This document shows, in pieces, positions 45,879-55,571 of a stretch of DNA of 64,000 nucleotides. The translations under genes and the position numbers were made by a program. How positions within the stretch are numbered: position 1 is the first letter of the stretch; each line of letters opens with the position of its first letter. The notes under the pieces were generated by a model. The model did no database searches. It saw only the letters and a list, made by a program, of their open reading frames with translations, and was not told the origin of the DNA. The stretch comes from a virus, in IMG/VR virus record IMGVR_UViG_3300042566_001028, positions 1 through 64,000 of that record, one strand, 5' to 3'.

Positions 45879-47524
45879 TGAAAAAAATCATTTTATTTAT
45901 TGGGGTATTCTTATCAATATCCCTATCGGCATTTAGTCAATTAAATATTAGTCAGTCACTAACTCCAACAACTGGATTAAAAGTTGGTGATACTATAACA
46001 GTTAAATATACTTTAACAAAAGGGGACACTATTGTTAATCCTCGTTATCTTTGGTTTAGATACCAATTTAACAATAAGGCATTGACTTACCTTTCAACTG
46101 AATTTAATCAGGGTGCATCAACACAAACATTTTATACAGGTTGGAATAACTATAAGTTTACTCCAAATGCAGGTGCAAGTGATAACGCTTTGAATTTACA
46201 ATATAGTTTAAGTCCTTGGAATTATGCAGTAAATGCAGATTGGAATGTTGGTCAATTGACAATTCAAAGAGCAGACCGTTCTATCACAGGATTGTTGGCA
46301 ACACAAAAATATATTCTAAAAGACCAAAATACTTATAACAACATTTTCAAAATAGACTTAGCAACTGGTACTGATACAACTGGTGCAAATGTTGGAACTA
46401 TTACCGGTGGTGGATTTTCATCTATAACAAATGTAACAGGTAATACATCACAATTCAAAGTTAGAGTTTTATTCCCACAAGGATATACGATTTCTGACCA
46501 CAATGTTCAATTGATGAGATTGAAAACGGATGGTAGTGGTGATATAGACTGGTCACAACAACCTATTACACAGGCTGCATTGGATGCAAGTGGTGAGGTA
46601 ATATTCACATCAGGTATTAAAGTTGGTGATAGTGTTGGTGTATTTGTATCACCTGCTTCTCAAAAGACTTGGATGAATAATGTAATCACAGTTTCAGATG
46701 CATATAAAGCATTCTTAGGACATTCTCAAACTGATATTAGTGGAACTGCAAACTTCTTTACAAGACCTGTTTTAGAAAGAAAAATAGGTAATGTAACAAA
46801 AAATGATATGACATTCAACGAAGCTGACTCATATAACTTATTTGCATATGTAATCGGACAAGATGTATCTACAAATGCATTTATCCCAACATCAACTTCA
46901 ACTTCTTGGAGATGGCATAGTGGTTTGTTAAATCAAAGTTGGTTAGATAGTATTACTAAGAATAGAGTATACGTTACCGCTCCATCACAAACCGTTGATG
47001 CGGTATTTGCATGGGGTGGTGATTTAAACTGGTCACACTCATCTCATCCTGACACAATTGCAACTAGAATTACACAAGGTAATTTTACAAATTCAATAAA
47101 CGATAGAAACTTCCAATCATTCTCAGTAAAGTCAATGTCATATACTCAACCTACATTTGAAAAGGCAACATTGGGTATCAACTCTACTTTAGAAAATGGT
47201 AAAGTTATATTAACTGCAACATTAACAAAAGAAGGATTGGCAGGTTTACAAGTTATTATGAATTATGATGAAAGTAAATTAACTTTGGATAATGTTTCAT
47301 TTGATGCAGGTTCTACAATTACAAACTTTTCAACTCGTGATGGTAGTAGATTAACATTTGGTTCAATTGACCAATTAAAGACAGCAAGAATCAAAGTGGG
47401 AACACCATATAAATTAGTATTCACACCAAAAGAAACTTTAACAAATACTGCAGGATTATTCTATTTTATATTAGCAGATGCAGTAGATGGTTTGGGTAAG
47501 AAAATTGATTTAACAATAGAATAA
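45878..47524 (+). CDS. Secreted protein with cohesin-like and dockerin-like regions, 548 aa
   Basis: A signal peptide (KKIILFIGVFLSISLSAFS) is followed by several beta-sandwich regions. Around residues 305-325 a segment NDMTFNEADSYNLFAYVIG resembles a dockerin-type EF-hand repeat. The last 120 residues (LAGLQVIMNYDESKLTLDNVSFDAG...) resemble a cohesin/Ig-like adhesion module. It has the same overall ending as the protein at 47526, so the two are relatives. It is likely exported and displayed, but a virion role is also possible. Confidence 0.7.
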   Translation: MKKIILFIGVFLSISLSAFSQLNISQSLTPTTGLKVGDTITVKYTLTKGDTIVNPRYLWFRYQFNNKALTYLSTEFNQGASTQTFYTGWNNYKFTPNAGASDNALNLQYSLSPWNYAVNADWNVGQLTIQRADRSITGLLATQKYILKDQNTYNNIFKIDLATGTDTTGANVGTITGGGFSSITNVTGNTSQFKVRVLFPQGYTISDHNVQLMRLKTDGSGDIDWSQQPITQAALDASGEVIFTSGIKVGDSVGVFVSPASQKTWMNNVITVSDAYKAFLGHSQTDISGTANFFTRPVLERKIGNVTKNDMTFNEADSYNLFAYVIGQDVSTNAFIPTSTSTSWRWHSGLLNQSWLDSITKNRVYVTAPSQTVDAVFAWGGDLNWSHSSHPDTIATRITQGNFTNSINDRNFQSFSVKSMSYTQPTFEKATLGINSTLENGKVILTATLTKEGLAGLQVIMNYDESKLTLDNVSFDAGSTITNFSTRDGSRLTFGSIDQLKTARIKVGTPYKLVFTPKETLTNTAGLFYFILADAVDGLGKKIDLTIE

Positions 47525-47525
47525 T

Positions 47526-50114
47526 ATGAAACAAATATTAGTTACATTATTTCTTTTAATATCATTTTTAGGGTTTGGTCAGTCGGTTTCGGCACCAGAC
47601 CCTAAATCATTTACTGTCAATACGACTGGACAAGATGCTAGTGGATTTGAGTTAAATGGATTTAGTTCAACTGCAACTTTATTAGCATCGGTTAGTTTAG
47701 TAAATCCACCAACGGGCACAACATTCTATTTGAATACTTACACAGGTTTGACTGCAGCAAGTGGGTTTAATTTAATTGGTAATAAAACCAAATTAGTGTT
47801 TACGGGAACAATGGCCAGTATCAATACGGCATTATCATCTTTAAAAATAAACACAGGTTCTATTTCAGGTGATATTGTCATATCAGTCGCAGCAACTATA
47901 AATCCAACTGGTTTCTTTTACAATGGAACAAACGGACACTTTTATAGACCAATATCAACAGGAACAAGCTATACGGGTGCAAGAGCAGCGGCATTAAATA
48001 CTACATTTAAAGGCCAGACTGGATATTTAGTAACAATAACTTCAGCAGATGAAGATTCATTTGTATTCAATAATGTTCCACAAACAAATATTTGGTTTGC
48101 ATTAACCGATGAAGAAACCGAAGGTCAATGGAAAATTGATGCTGGTCCTGAAAAGGGAACTTTAATCAAAACATCAAACGGACAAACTGCGGGTAATATA
48201 CAAGGACAGTACAATAACTGGGCACCTGGTGAACCAAACAATAGTGGTAACGAAGATTATGCGGTAACAAAATGGAACGGTTCTCAATGGAATGATTTAC
48301 CGAATGGATTTAGTTGCCCTTATGTAATTGAATACGGAACTTGGACTAACCCTGATGATGCAACATTTACGGAGTTTTATACTAATTCGGTTTCTCATTC
48401 AAACGGGCAAACACTAAAGGCTTTATTCAATTTTACATTTGGTTCGGTGATTGATAAAAGTAAGTTTTCGGCACAAATATTCAAAAGAAATGATGCAACT
48501 TCTACATGGGAAACAACATCTGGATATAAATCATTAAGTGGTTTGGGTAAGGTATATCTTTCAAATCAAATAGATACAGCAAAACTTTATTCAACAGCAA
48601 TTCAATTAGGAGCTGGGACATCCGATATGACACAATTCACTAATGCAGATATCGGTAAGGTTTATAAATTGACAACAACGGGTACAACTGGTGGTGGATG
48701 GGGAACGGATATCTATACAAGTGATTCTTACATACCCGCAATGGCAGTACATGCTGGTGTTTTAACAATCGGCCAAACAAAAGAAATTTATATTAAAATA
48801 GTTGAAGGAAAAAGTAGTTATTTAGGTTCAACCCGTAATGGAATCACAACGTCAGAATGGGGTGGATGGGGATTGAGTTATCAATTTGTATCTCAACCAT
48901 CTTCATACAAGGCAATATCATCACCTGGCCAAGTTGAATGGTGTGTAATATATGATTACGATGCATCAAATCAAAGATATAGAGTTGGAATTGATAAAAG
49001 AGAATTTGATGGAACCAATGTATCACCAAATAATGTATCATCACTAAAATTATTTGATTTGTGGGATGGAAATGTAACATTTGATAGTGAAGACATATAT
49101 TGGGCAAATTATTGGGTTTATACATCTACACAATTTAATTATGCAGGTTCATCTTATTCATCGAATTTAAGAGCAGGAAATGGATTTTATGGAGTAAGTA
49201 GTGAGTTTGCCTTTTCACAATTAGGTGCATACAAACAACACAAAATGGAACTAAATGAATACGATAATGCACAATTAAAAACATTATATAATAACATTGT
49301 AACAGTATCGGATGTTTATTTGGCATTTAAGGAATTATCTAATAAGGGTTTATTTGGTAATCAAAGTGGTAATGAATTTGGATATGGTATTCAATATGTA
49401 AATGCAGATGTGGATGATAATGGTGTATTCAATGAAGTGGATACATATAAATTATTACAAAATTTAACGGGTGTAAATGATTTAGTTAGCAGTTATACTT
49501 TGGATAATACTATAAAAGTAATACCTGACTCAATCTATAATTTAATTGGTAAATCAACGTGGAGTTCGTTTACATCATATAAAGGTAAATCTTATTCATT
49601 TAGTTTATTGGATAATGTGTTGAATTACAATTACAATTTATCTGTGAGTTGGAAAGGTGACGTAAATCTATCTCATTCAGCAACACCGCCTTCAAATAAC
49701 ATTACTACAATGTCGGTTAGAACATCAATGAGTACACCGATATCAAATGAAATAAATACATCAATCATAACGGAATTGGTAGGTGATAGTGTTGTTGCAT
49801 ATATTACAATAGACCCATTACAACAAGAATTAGTAGGAACACAATTCAAATTAAATTACGATAATAGTTTATTAAAGTTTAGTAGTGTATCTTACAAAAC
49901 AAAAGGTTCACCAACCAATTACGGAACTGACAAAGGTGATTATATCAATTTAGGTTCTTTAATTACGGATGGTGGAATTTTAGATAATACAACTGAATAC
50001 AAAATTAGTTTCAAACCACAAACAAAATTAGATAATATATTGGGATTGATTTCAGTTGGATTTATGGATGCAGTAAATAAAAGTGGTAGAACATTAAAAG
50101 TAATAATGAAATAA
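47526..50114 (+). CDS. Secreted adhesin with C-type lectin domain, 862 aa
   Basis: Signal peptide KQILVTLFLLISFLGFG, cleaved near Gln. A C-type lectin-like domain spans about residues 140-280: TGARAAALNTTFKGQTGYLVTIT, NIWFALTDEETEGQW, NWAPGEPNNSGNEDYAV (calcium/sugar site EPN-type) and ending CPYVIEY. Further C-terminal are beta domains, a dockerin-like calcium loop DVDDNGVFNEVD, and a cohesin-like end shared with the upstream protein. EPN in lectins usually means mannose-type binding. It may mediate adhesion or receptor binding. Confidence 0.78.
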   Translation: MKQILVTLFLLISFLGFGQSVSAPDPKSFTVNTTGQDASGFELNGFSSTATLLASVSLVNPPTGTTFYLNTYTGLTAASGFNLIGNKTKLVFTGTMASINTALSSLKINTGSISGDIVISVAATINPTGFFYNGTNGHFYRPISTGTSYTGARAAALNTTFKGQTGYLVTITSADEDSFVFNNVPQTNIWFALTDEETEGQWKIDAGPEKGTLIKTSNGQTAGNIQGQYNNWAPGEPNNSGNEDYAVTKWNGSQWNDLPNGFSCPYVIEYGTWTNPDDATFTEFYTNSVSHSNGQTLKALFNFTFGSVIDKSKFSAQIFKRNDATSTWETTSGYKSLSGLGKVYLSNQIDTAKLYSTAIQLGAGTSDMTQFTNADIGKVYKLTTTGTTGGGWGTDIYTSDSYIPAMAVHAGVLTIGQTKEIYIKIVEGKSSYLGSTRNGITTSEWGGWGLSYQFVSQPSSYKAISSPGQVEWCVIYDYDASNQRYRVGIDKREFDGTNVSPNNVSSLKLFDLWDGNVTFDSEDIYWANYWVYTSTQFNYAGSSYSSNLRAGNGFYGVSSEFAFSQLGAYKQHKMELNEYDNAQLKTLYNNIVTVSDVYLAFKELSNKGLFGNQSGNEFGYGIQYVNADVDDNGVFNEVDTYKLLQNLTGVNDLVSSYTLDNTIKVIPDSIYNLIGKSTWSSFTSYKGKSYSFSLLDNVLNYNYNLSVSWKGDVNLSHSATPPSNNITTMSVRTSMSTPISNEINTSIITELVGDSVVAYITIDPLQQELVGTQFKLNYDNSLLKFSSVSYKTKGSPTNYGTDKGDYINLGSLITDGGILDNTTEYKISFKPQTKLDNILGLISVGFMDAVNKSGRTLKVIMK

Positions 50115-50129
50115 AAAACTAAAAAAATT

Positions 50130-50411
50130 ATGGAATTTAATTTTGGATATGATGAAATGAAGAATTTCATATTAAAGACTGGTAAATATAAAATTGTAAA
50201 TGTTAAGTGTTTTAAACAAGTTCCTAGTAGCTGGTATAATGGTTTCCGATATACGGAAGAAGAAGTATATGTAGAAGTGGCTTACCTAATAGATGATATT
50301 GAAACTGAAAAATGGTTATTTAATGGTGAGTGGAAAGGAAACTATATGCTGCAGGGGAGGATTGAATCGGCTTTTCATACAGAGATGAAAAATAAACTAT
50401 TAAATTTATAA
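50130..50411 (+). CDS. Hypothetical protein, 93 aa
   Basis: A small soluble protein with aromatic-rich beta-like strands (NFGYDEMKNFILKTGKYKIVNVK, SSWYNGFRYTEEEVYVEVAYLID) and no signal peptide. It sits between exported proteins. No family recognised. Confidence 0.65.
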   Translation: MEFNFGYDEMKNFILKTGKYKIVNVKCFKQVPSSWYNGFRYTEEEVYVEVAYLIDDIETEKWLFNGEWKGNYMLQGRIESAFHTEMKNKLLNL

Positions 50412-50416
50412 TATAA

Positions 50417-51310
50417 GTGAAAAAATTATTATTAATCATATCGTTAGTTTTAATTGGATTTGTATCAAACGCACAAATACAAAAACCTGATACATTACAA
50501 TTATCGGCAAAAGAACTATTTGGAGAAAGTGATGACTGGAACGATGTGGGTATATTACAATCCTATGTTAATTTTTCAAAAGATGTTCTCTCATCATCAA
50601 ACCTTTCAGTTGGTGTAATTGGGAGACAAGTATCAACTACTCTTAATTTAGGATACCATAAATCATCTTTAAATGGACAATGGGGACACACATTTGCAGC
50701 ATCAATAAATCCTATATGGAACTATTATGGTGTGGGATATGGACTTAGTAGAAATACAGAAAAAAGAACAACAACAATACAAACATTTTATTCTACGGAC
50801 TTTGATTTCCAAAAAGATATTAACCTATCTTTTATAGATGTGTTTAGAACAAAAAAGTATGGAACATTCGGTTATAGTTTAACGGCATCAAAATCATTTT
50901 GGGGAACTTATCAGGGTGAGTGGGAAGGGAAATACACGGTAGATGAAAATGGTGATTTTAAAGATTTAATATATCCACAAATGCCCGCATCATCCGAACT
51001 TACTTATAGAGGTATGGTGATGTACACTTACACATTGAAAACAAAGAGGGTAGATATTTCACCGCAAGTATTTGCAATGAGTGATGTATATAAAGTATTT
51101 AAAGATGGAACTGAATCGGATTTAGCATATGTAGATGATTTTAATTTGGACTTATATTATGGTGTATCTATGGATTGGAAAATAACTAAAAGATTTGTAT
51201 TAAATACCAATATCAGATATAACACAACTTGGGATAAATTAAGTGAATCGGTTGGATATAAAAAGAGTAACCCAATCCTATTTATGATAGGAACAAACTT
51301 TCAATTTTAA
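50417..51310 (+). CDS. Outer membrane beta-barrel-like protein, 297 aa
   Basis: GTG start; signal peptide KKLLLIISLVLIGFVSNA. The rest alternates aromatic and polar residues as in a barrel (SYVNFSKDVLSSSNLSVGVIGRQ, FGYSLTASKSF). The C-terminal third (VDISPQVFAMSDV, then SMDWKITKRFVLNTNIRYN) is clearly related to the C-terminal part of the protein at 56488, so the island contains paralogous barrels. Confidence 0.72.
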   Translation: MKKLLLIISLVLIGFVSNAQIQKPDTLQLSAKELFGESDDWNDVGILQSYVNFSKDVLSSSNLSVGVIGRQVSTTLNLGYHKSSLNGQWGHTFAASINPIWNYYGVGYGLSRNTEKRTTTIQTFYSTDFDFQKDINLSFIDVFRTKKYGTFGYSLTASKSFWGTYQGEWEGKYTVDENGDFKDLIYPQMPASSELTYRGMVMYTYTLKTKRVDISPQVFAMSDVYKVFKDGTESDLAYVDDFNLDLYYGVSMDWKITKRFVLNTNIRYNTTWDKLSESVGYKKSNPILFMIGTNFQF

Positions 51311-51681
51311 TGAGTAAAAAAGATTTAATATCATTCGTAGTAATTTATTTATTAATCACATTTGCAATATTATTTAGTGGTTGTAGAAAAACACAAGTTA
51401 TACCTACACCACAACCTGTTGTAAATATATTTAGTGTTAGAGAAAGTAGTGTATCAAACGGGCAAGAAATACAATTTGAATTACCTAAAAGTGGTGTGTA
51501 TACATTGACTTTAGGTGATAGTGTGAATAACCAAGTTTTGACAAGAGAAAGATTTATCGGACAAATTGGACAAAATAAAAAGAAAATATACACTAAATCA
51601 CTTTCAGTTAAATATTTATATCTGTTATTGGAGGATGAAAACAAAAGTAAAGTAGGAAAAACAATAATAATAGTAAAGTAA
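51310..51681 (+). CDS. Lipoprotein, 123 aa
   Basis: A transmembrane-like signal ends in the lipobox LFSGC (about residues 21-25), so the mature protein would be lipid-anchored. The mature part (QEIQFELPKSGVYTLTLGDSVNN) looks like a small beta-sandwich. The gene starts at the stop of the barrel gene (TAATG) and is followed 1 nt later by another lipoprotein. Confidence 0.72.
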   Translation: MSKKDLISFVVIYLLITFAILFSGCRKTQVIPTPQPVVNIFSVRESSVSNGQEIQFELPKSGVYTLTLGDSVNNQVLTRERFIGQIGQNKKKIYTKSLSVKYLYLLLEDENKSKVGKTIIIVK

Positions 51682-51682
51682 A

Positions 51683-52066
51683 ATGAGAAAAATTGACAAA
51701 CTTTTAGGATTAGGATTTTTGGTAACATTGTTAGCATTGAGTTGTAGAAAGATTGACTTACCTGCACCAGTTGCACAAGAATTACCATCGGAATTAAAAA
51801 TATCAAATTCAGTAGGTATTAAATTACAAACTGCATTCGTAACATCGGAAGTTGCAATGAATGTAAAAAGTGATATAGCACAAACTGTCACTATTAGAAT
51901 ATTTGATATTGCAAACAAAGTTGTATCAAAATCTACAAGTGATGTAAATGTGGGTGACAATGTATTAAAAGTATATACAAATGCACTACCATCATCTGCT
52001 TATAGAATTGGAATATATGATATGGGTGGTAAACAATTAGGAATAACAGATTTTAACAAATTATAA
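51683..52066 (+). CDS. Lipoprotein with T9SS-sorting-like fold, 127 aa
   Basis: Signal ends in LLALSC, a lipobox. The C-terminal half (VTIRIFDIANKVVSKSTSDVNVGDNVLKVYTNAL, AYRIGIYDMGGKQLG) resembles the type A C-terminal sorting domain of the Bacteroidota type IX secretion system. As a lipoprotein it is probably not a T9SS cargo itself but shares the Ig-like fold. Resemblance is by eye and moderate. Confidence 0.68.
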   Translation: MRKIDKLLGLGFLVTLLALSCRKIDLPAPVAQELPSELKISNSVGIKLQTAFVTSEVAMNVKSDIAQTVTIRIFDIANKVVSKSTSDVNVGDNVLKVYTNALPSSAYRIGIYDMGGKQLGITDFNKL

Positions 52067-52079
52067 AAAACAACAATTT

Positions 52080-52391
52080 ATGTCAGAAGAAGTAGAAAAA
52101 TCAGAATCAACCGGTGGTTCAATTAAGAATATACTTATCGGTTTAGTATCAACAATCACATTAGGTGTGGGTGGTTGGTTCACAACAAAGTTAACAGGTG
52201 GTGACAAAGAAGAAACTCCAGTTCAACAAGCAGCTCCAGTAATTAACATTACAAATTCTAATCAACAATCACAATCTGCAGGTGGAACAACTAAAGTTAT
52301 TGAAAGAGAAAGAGTAGTTGAAAAAGAAAAACCAGCTCCAAAACCAAAAAAGGAAGCAGACGAATTTAAAGAGAAGCCTGCAGCTTGGTAA
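52080..52391 (+). CDS. Single-pass membrane protein with charged tail, 103 aa
   Basis: A hydrophobic segment (ILIGLVSTITLGVGGWFTT, about residues 19-37) is followed by a Gln/Ser-rich stretch and a Lys/Glu/Pro-rich C-terminus. Topology resembles phage holins or spanin partners, but no diagnostic motif exists. It lies between lipoproteins and the membrane protein at 52418. Confidence 0.65.
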   Translation: MSEEVEKSESTGGSIKNILIGLVSTITLGVGGWFTTKLTGGDKEETPVQQAAPVINITNSNQQSQSAGGTTKVIERERVVEKEKPAPKPKKEADEFKEKPAAW

Positions 52392-52417
52392 TTTAGAAAA
52401 TTAAAAATTTATATAAA

Positions 52418-53059
52418 ATGGCAGAACAAACACCAAGTGGTTTTAAAGACCTATTGAGTAATATGATGAAACGTAGATGGTATATCACTGCGTTGGTATT
52501 GGGTGGATTTATGTTTATTATAGGAGGAATGTTCTTCGCTATATTTTCTAAATCGGAAATAGCAGGAGAATGGAAAGAACTTCTATTATTGTTATTAGGA
52601 GCTTTCATTGGTTCTTATGGTAAAATTATTGACTATTGGTTTAGTGATACCGATAAGGATAAGATGTTAGTTCAGAAAATGGATGAAGAAGATGGTGTAT
52701 CAATGAGCAATACTGCTGATTTACCACCAACACCACCGAATAACACTCCATTGATTCCAGAAGCATTTACTGCAGCAATTTCAAATGCACAATCACAAGT
52801 TGTATCCGTAAAATCAGAACCAAATAACCCACAACAAATTGAATCTCCTTTCAAAACTGAAACCAAAGTTGGTGTTGAAGTAGATGAAGATGGTGATGGT
52901 GTAATGGATGGTTTGGATTTTGATGGTGACGGTAAAATTGACGAATATTTTGCACACAGACAATGTGAACACATATGGGGTGATGTAGATGGTGATGGTG
53001 ATGAAGAGTGTTTGAAATGTGGAAAGATTAAAGATGAAGATGCTGAAATGGCAGGATAA
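52418..53059 (+). CDS. Two-TM protein with calcium-binding repeat and zinc ribbon, 213 aa
   Basis: Two transmembrane segments (ITALVLGGFMFIIGGMFFAIF and ELLLLLLGAFIGSYGKIIDYW) form a hairpin. After a Pro-rich linker comes DEDGDGVMDGLDFDGDGKIDEYF, a thrombospondin type 3-like calcium loop, and then CEHIWGDVDGDGDEECLKCGKI, where calcium loops sit inside a CxxH/CxxC zinc-ribbon-like frame. I know no family with this combination. It might be a holin with a regulatory C-terminal domain, or a virion membrane component. Confidence 0.7.
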   Translation: MAEQTPSGFKDLLSNMMKRRWYITALVLGGFMFIIGGMFFAIFSKSEIAGEWKELLLLLLGAFIGSYGKIIDYWFSDTDKDKMLVQKMDEEDGVSMSNTADLPPTPPNNTPLIPEAFTAAISNAQSQVVSVKSEPNNPQQIESPFKTETKVGVEVDEDGDGVMDGLDFDGDGKIDEYFAHRQCEHIWGDVDGDGDEECLKCGKIKDEDAEMAG

Positions 53060-53096
53060 ATCAGTTACATAGTATTAACAATTTAAATTAAAAACT

Positions 53097-53369
53097 ATGG
53101 GATTTTTTAAAGAATTATTTAGTGATAGCAACGACATTAATGAGAAATCAGTTGTAGGGTTTGCATCTTTCGGTTGTATGGTCTTAGCTTTGGTAGTTGA
53201 CCTTGTAACTGGATATATGGGTAAACCATTATTGATTAACGAATACATCTTTAACGGATTTTTGGTAATCACTTTGGGTTCATTTGGTATCGCTTCAGTT
53301 GATAAGTTTATCAATAAGAAAGCAGAACATGATGCAGCTAAATTAGAAGCTGAAACCGAAGAAGGATAA
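53097..53369 (+). CDS. Holin-like membrane protein, 90 aa
   Basis: Two transmembrane segments (VVGFASFGCMVLALVVDLVTGYM and YIFNGFLVITLGSFGIASV) with short charged termini fit a class II holin that would release the endolysin encoded at 43042. Many phage holins of Bacteroidota have this size and plan. No biochemical motif confirms it. The gene is followed by a strong terminator. Confidence 0.72.
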   Translation: MGFFKELFSDSNDINEKSVVGFASFGCMVLALVVDLVTGYMGKPLLINEYIFNGFLVITLGSFGIASVDKFINKKAEHDAAKLEAETEEG

Positions 53370-53386
53370 TGATTTGATAACATTAT

Positions 53387-53414
53387 AAACCCTCACTTTA
53401 GGTGGGGGTTTTTT
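53387..53414 (+). terminator. Rho-independent terminator
   Basis: AAACCCTCAC (53387-53396) pairs with GTGGGGGTTT (53402-53411) over 10 bp (one G-U), followed by T. It closes the 45.2-53.4 kb transcription unit. Confidence 0.92.
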
Positions 53415-53418
53415 ATTT

Positions 53419-54120
53419 ATGTGTATGGATAACTTATTAACGATAGTAATACCTTGTAAAAATGAAAAAGATAACATATATGAGTGTATTGCATTTATTG
53501 CAAAACAAGTGGGTTCCGCAGGACTTAAAGTTATTATTGCAGATAACTCCGATGAAGGTGATAGTTTAGATTTTTTATATTATGTTAAAAGAGATTTTAA
53601 ATACTCATTGGATATAGAAATTATACAAGGTGGGTTTCCTGCAAAAGCTAGATTAGAAGGAAGTAAATTAGTAACCACACCTTACATACTATTTTTGGAT
53701 GCAGATATAATGTTGCAGGATAAATTTATATTGGGTGAATGTTTGGCATATGATACAGATTTAGTAACTGTTCCATTTCAAACCGAAAAAGAATTTAATT
53801 GGATATTTAGATTATTTGATATTCAACAACAAATGAGTAATTGCTTGGGAACTCCATTTGCAATTGGTGGATTTCAATTGTGGAAAACTGAAGCATATTG
53901 GAAAACTGGTGGATACGATGAAACACATTTATTTGCAGAAGATTATTGGGTATCACAAAAGGCAGAAGTAATGAAAATACACAAAACAAAGGGTGTATGG
54001 ACATCTGCACGAAGATTTAAGAATAAAGGATTTTTTTATATGTTTATATTAAGTATCAAATGCTACATCAACCGAAACAATACAGAATTTTTCAAAAAAC
54101 ACCACAACTACTGGAAATGA
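53419..54120 (+). CDS. Glycosyltransferase, family 2 (GT-A), 233 aa
   Basis: LTIVIPCKNEKDNIYECI at the N-terminus, LFLDADIMLQD with the DAD motif at about residue 95, and GGFQLWKTEAYWKTGGYDE are typical of family 2 enzymes. The true start may be ATG 53425 (MDNLLTIVIP), since 53419 lies only 5 nt after a terminator. It overlaps the phosphoesterase gene by 4 nt. It could act on lipid- or peptidoglycan-linked sugars in the envelope island. Confidence 0.85.
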   Translation: MCMDNLLTIVIPCKNEKDNIYECIAFIAKQVGSAGLKVIIADNSDEGDSLDFLYYVKRDFKYSLDIEIIQGGFPAKARLEGSKLVTTPYILFLDADIMLQDKFILGECLAYDTDLVTVPFQTEKEFNWIFRLFDIQQQMSNCLGTPFAIGGFQLWKTEAYWKTGGYDETHLFAEDYWVSQKAEVMKIHKTKGVWTSARRFKNKGFFYMFILSIKCYINRNNTEFFKKHHNYWK

Positions 54121-54839
54121 TACATCAAGCAATAATAGTATCGGATTTACATTTAGGAACAAAAGATAGTAAGGCGGAAGAGTTTATAGAATTTATAGAA
54201 ACACACCCAACCGAACTACTAATCCTTAATGGTGATATCATAGATGGGTGGGCTTTGAATAGAGGAACAAAGTGGAAAAAACCACATACAAAAGTTATTT
54301 CAAAATTATTACAATTATCAAACAAAACCAGAATTATCTGGATAAGAGGAAACCATGATGAGTTTATACAAGAGTTCATCGGCACCCATTTGGGAGCAAT
54401 TGAAATTAGAGAAGATTATAAGTTGGATATCAATAATACTATGGAGAGTTACTATATTTTCCACGGAGATGTTATTGATGTTTTTATAACAAAATATAAA
54501 TGGTTATCAAAAATTGGTTCAGTAGGATACGATTTTGCTCTTTGGTTAAATAGAGTTTATAACACATATCGTAAATGGAGAAAATTACCATACATTTCAA
54601 TATCTCAAAAAATTAAGGGGAGTGTTAAAGTAGCAACAAATTATGTAAATGATTTTGAAACAACTGCTCTATCAATGGCTACCAAAAAAGGATGTAATGG
54701 TGTAATTTGTGGTCACATTCACCAACCTGCAGATAGAATGATTAACGGAAAAAGATATCTAAATAGTGGTGATTGGATTGAGAATATGAGTGCTATTTGT
54801 ATAGATAATATCGGAAAGATATATTTATATGAAAAGTAG
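54117..54839 (+). CDS. Metallophosphoesterase, LpxH-like
   Basis: A calcineurin-type phosphoesterase with all metal motifs: SDLHLG near residue 10, GDIIDGW near 40, GNHDE near 80 and HGD near 120, GHIHQPADR near 200. The size and the GxHxPxxR end fit UDP-2,3-diacylglucosamine diphosphatase-like enzymes of lipid A synthesis, but other substrates are possible. ATG 54117 overlaps the upstream stop as ATGA; an in-frame start at 54060 would lie inside the upstream gene. Confidence 0.8.
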   Translation: MIHQAIIVSDLHLGTKDSKAEEFIEFIETHPTELLILNGDIIDGWALNRGTKWKKPHTKVISKLLQLSNKTRIIWIRGNHDEFIQEFIGTHLGAIEIREDYKLDINNTMESYYIFHGDVIDVFITKYKWLSKIGSVGYDFALWLNRVYNTYRKWRKLPYISISQKIKGSVKVATNYVNDFETTALSMATKKGCNGVICGHIHQPADRMINGKRYLNSGDWIENMSAICIDNIGKIYLYEK

Positions 54840-54845
54840 TCATGT

Positions 54846-55565
54846 ATGAAAAAATTATTAGTATTCTTAAGTTTCTTTTTGTTAAGCAGTGTTGCCATTG
54901 CCCAAACTGTCGGAGTAACAAAAACAGAACAATTTAAAGCATCGTTTGAAACAAAGATTGATATTAGTCAATTTATGGATTATGACGGCCCACAAATTCC
55001 TATTCAAATCTTAAAGGCAGGTATATCGGATGAGATGTATGAAATGTATCCTGAATTGAAAGAAAAGAGAGTTGGATTGGGTGTTGCAAATATCTCAATG
55101 GAGTATTTGGAAAATCTTAATCGTTTTAAATTCACAGAGGACAAAACAGAAATTAAGAATAGAATGGTTAAACAATTCCAAGCATCAGCTGCAGGAATTT
55201 CCGAAAACAAATTAGATGGTAGAGGAAAGATTAGTTTGGCAGAATACTTTGTAACAATTGAATGTTATGATTATTCAGTTAGTGAAGATGAGACTATAAA
55301 CTTAAAAGATGGTATCAAAGATAATATGGTAACAAGAATAGGTTTACAAGTTAGATTTACAAATGCAGAAACAGGAGTAGTATTTGGTGCAAGTGGATTA
55401 GGAGAAGCAACTACCAATAGACAATTAACACTATTATCGGATGCATCAGTAGACCCAATTAAATTCAATCAGTCAACTATATCAATCGCAACTAAGAAGG
55501 CATTAGATATAGCTTGTGCAAGAATTTTGGATAGAATGATTAAAAAGGGAATATTTACAAAATAG
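54846..55565 (+). CDS. CsgG-like exported protein, 239 aa
   Basis: Signal peptide KKLLVFLSFFLLSSVAIA. The mature part (NRMVKQFQASAAGISENKL, then RIGLQVRFTNAETGVVFGASGLGEA, then ATKKALDIACARILDRMIKKG) follows the CsgG pattern of the curli secretion channel; the TG...G.G.A segment and the C-terminal helix are best conserved. CsgG-like genes are known in some marine T4-like phages. No lipobox Cys is seen, unlike CsgG itself. Possible channel for the exported proteins of this island; function not shown. Confidence 0.62.
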   Translation: MKKLLVFLSFFLLSSVAIAQTVGVTKTEQFKASFETKIDISQFMDYDGPQIPIQILKAGISDEMYEMYPELKEKRVGLGVANISMEYLENLNRFKFTEDKTEIKNRMVKQFQASAAGISENKLDGRGKISLAEYFVTIECYDYSVSEDETINLKDGIKDNMVTRIGLQVRFTNAETGVVFGASGLGEATTNRQLTLLSDASVDPIKFNQSTISIATKKALDIACARILDRMIKKGIFTK

Positions 55566-55571
55566 AATAAT

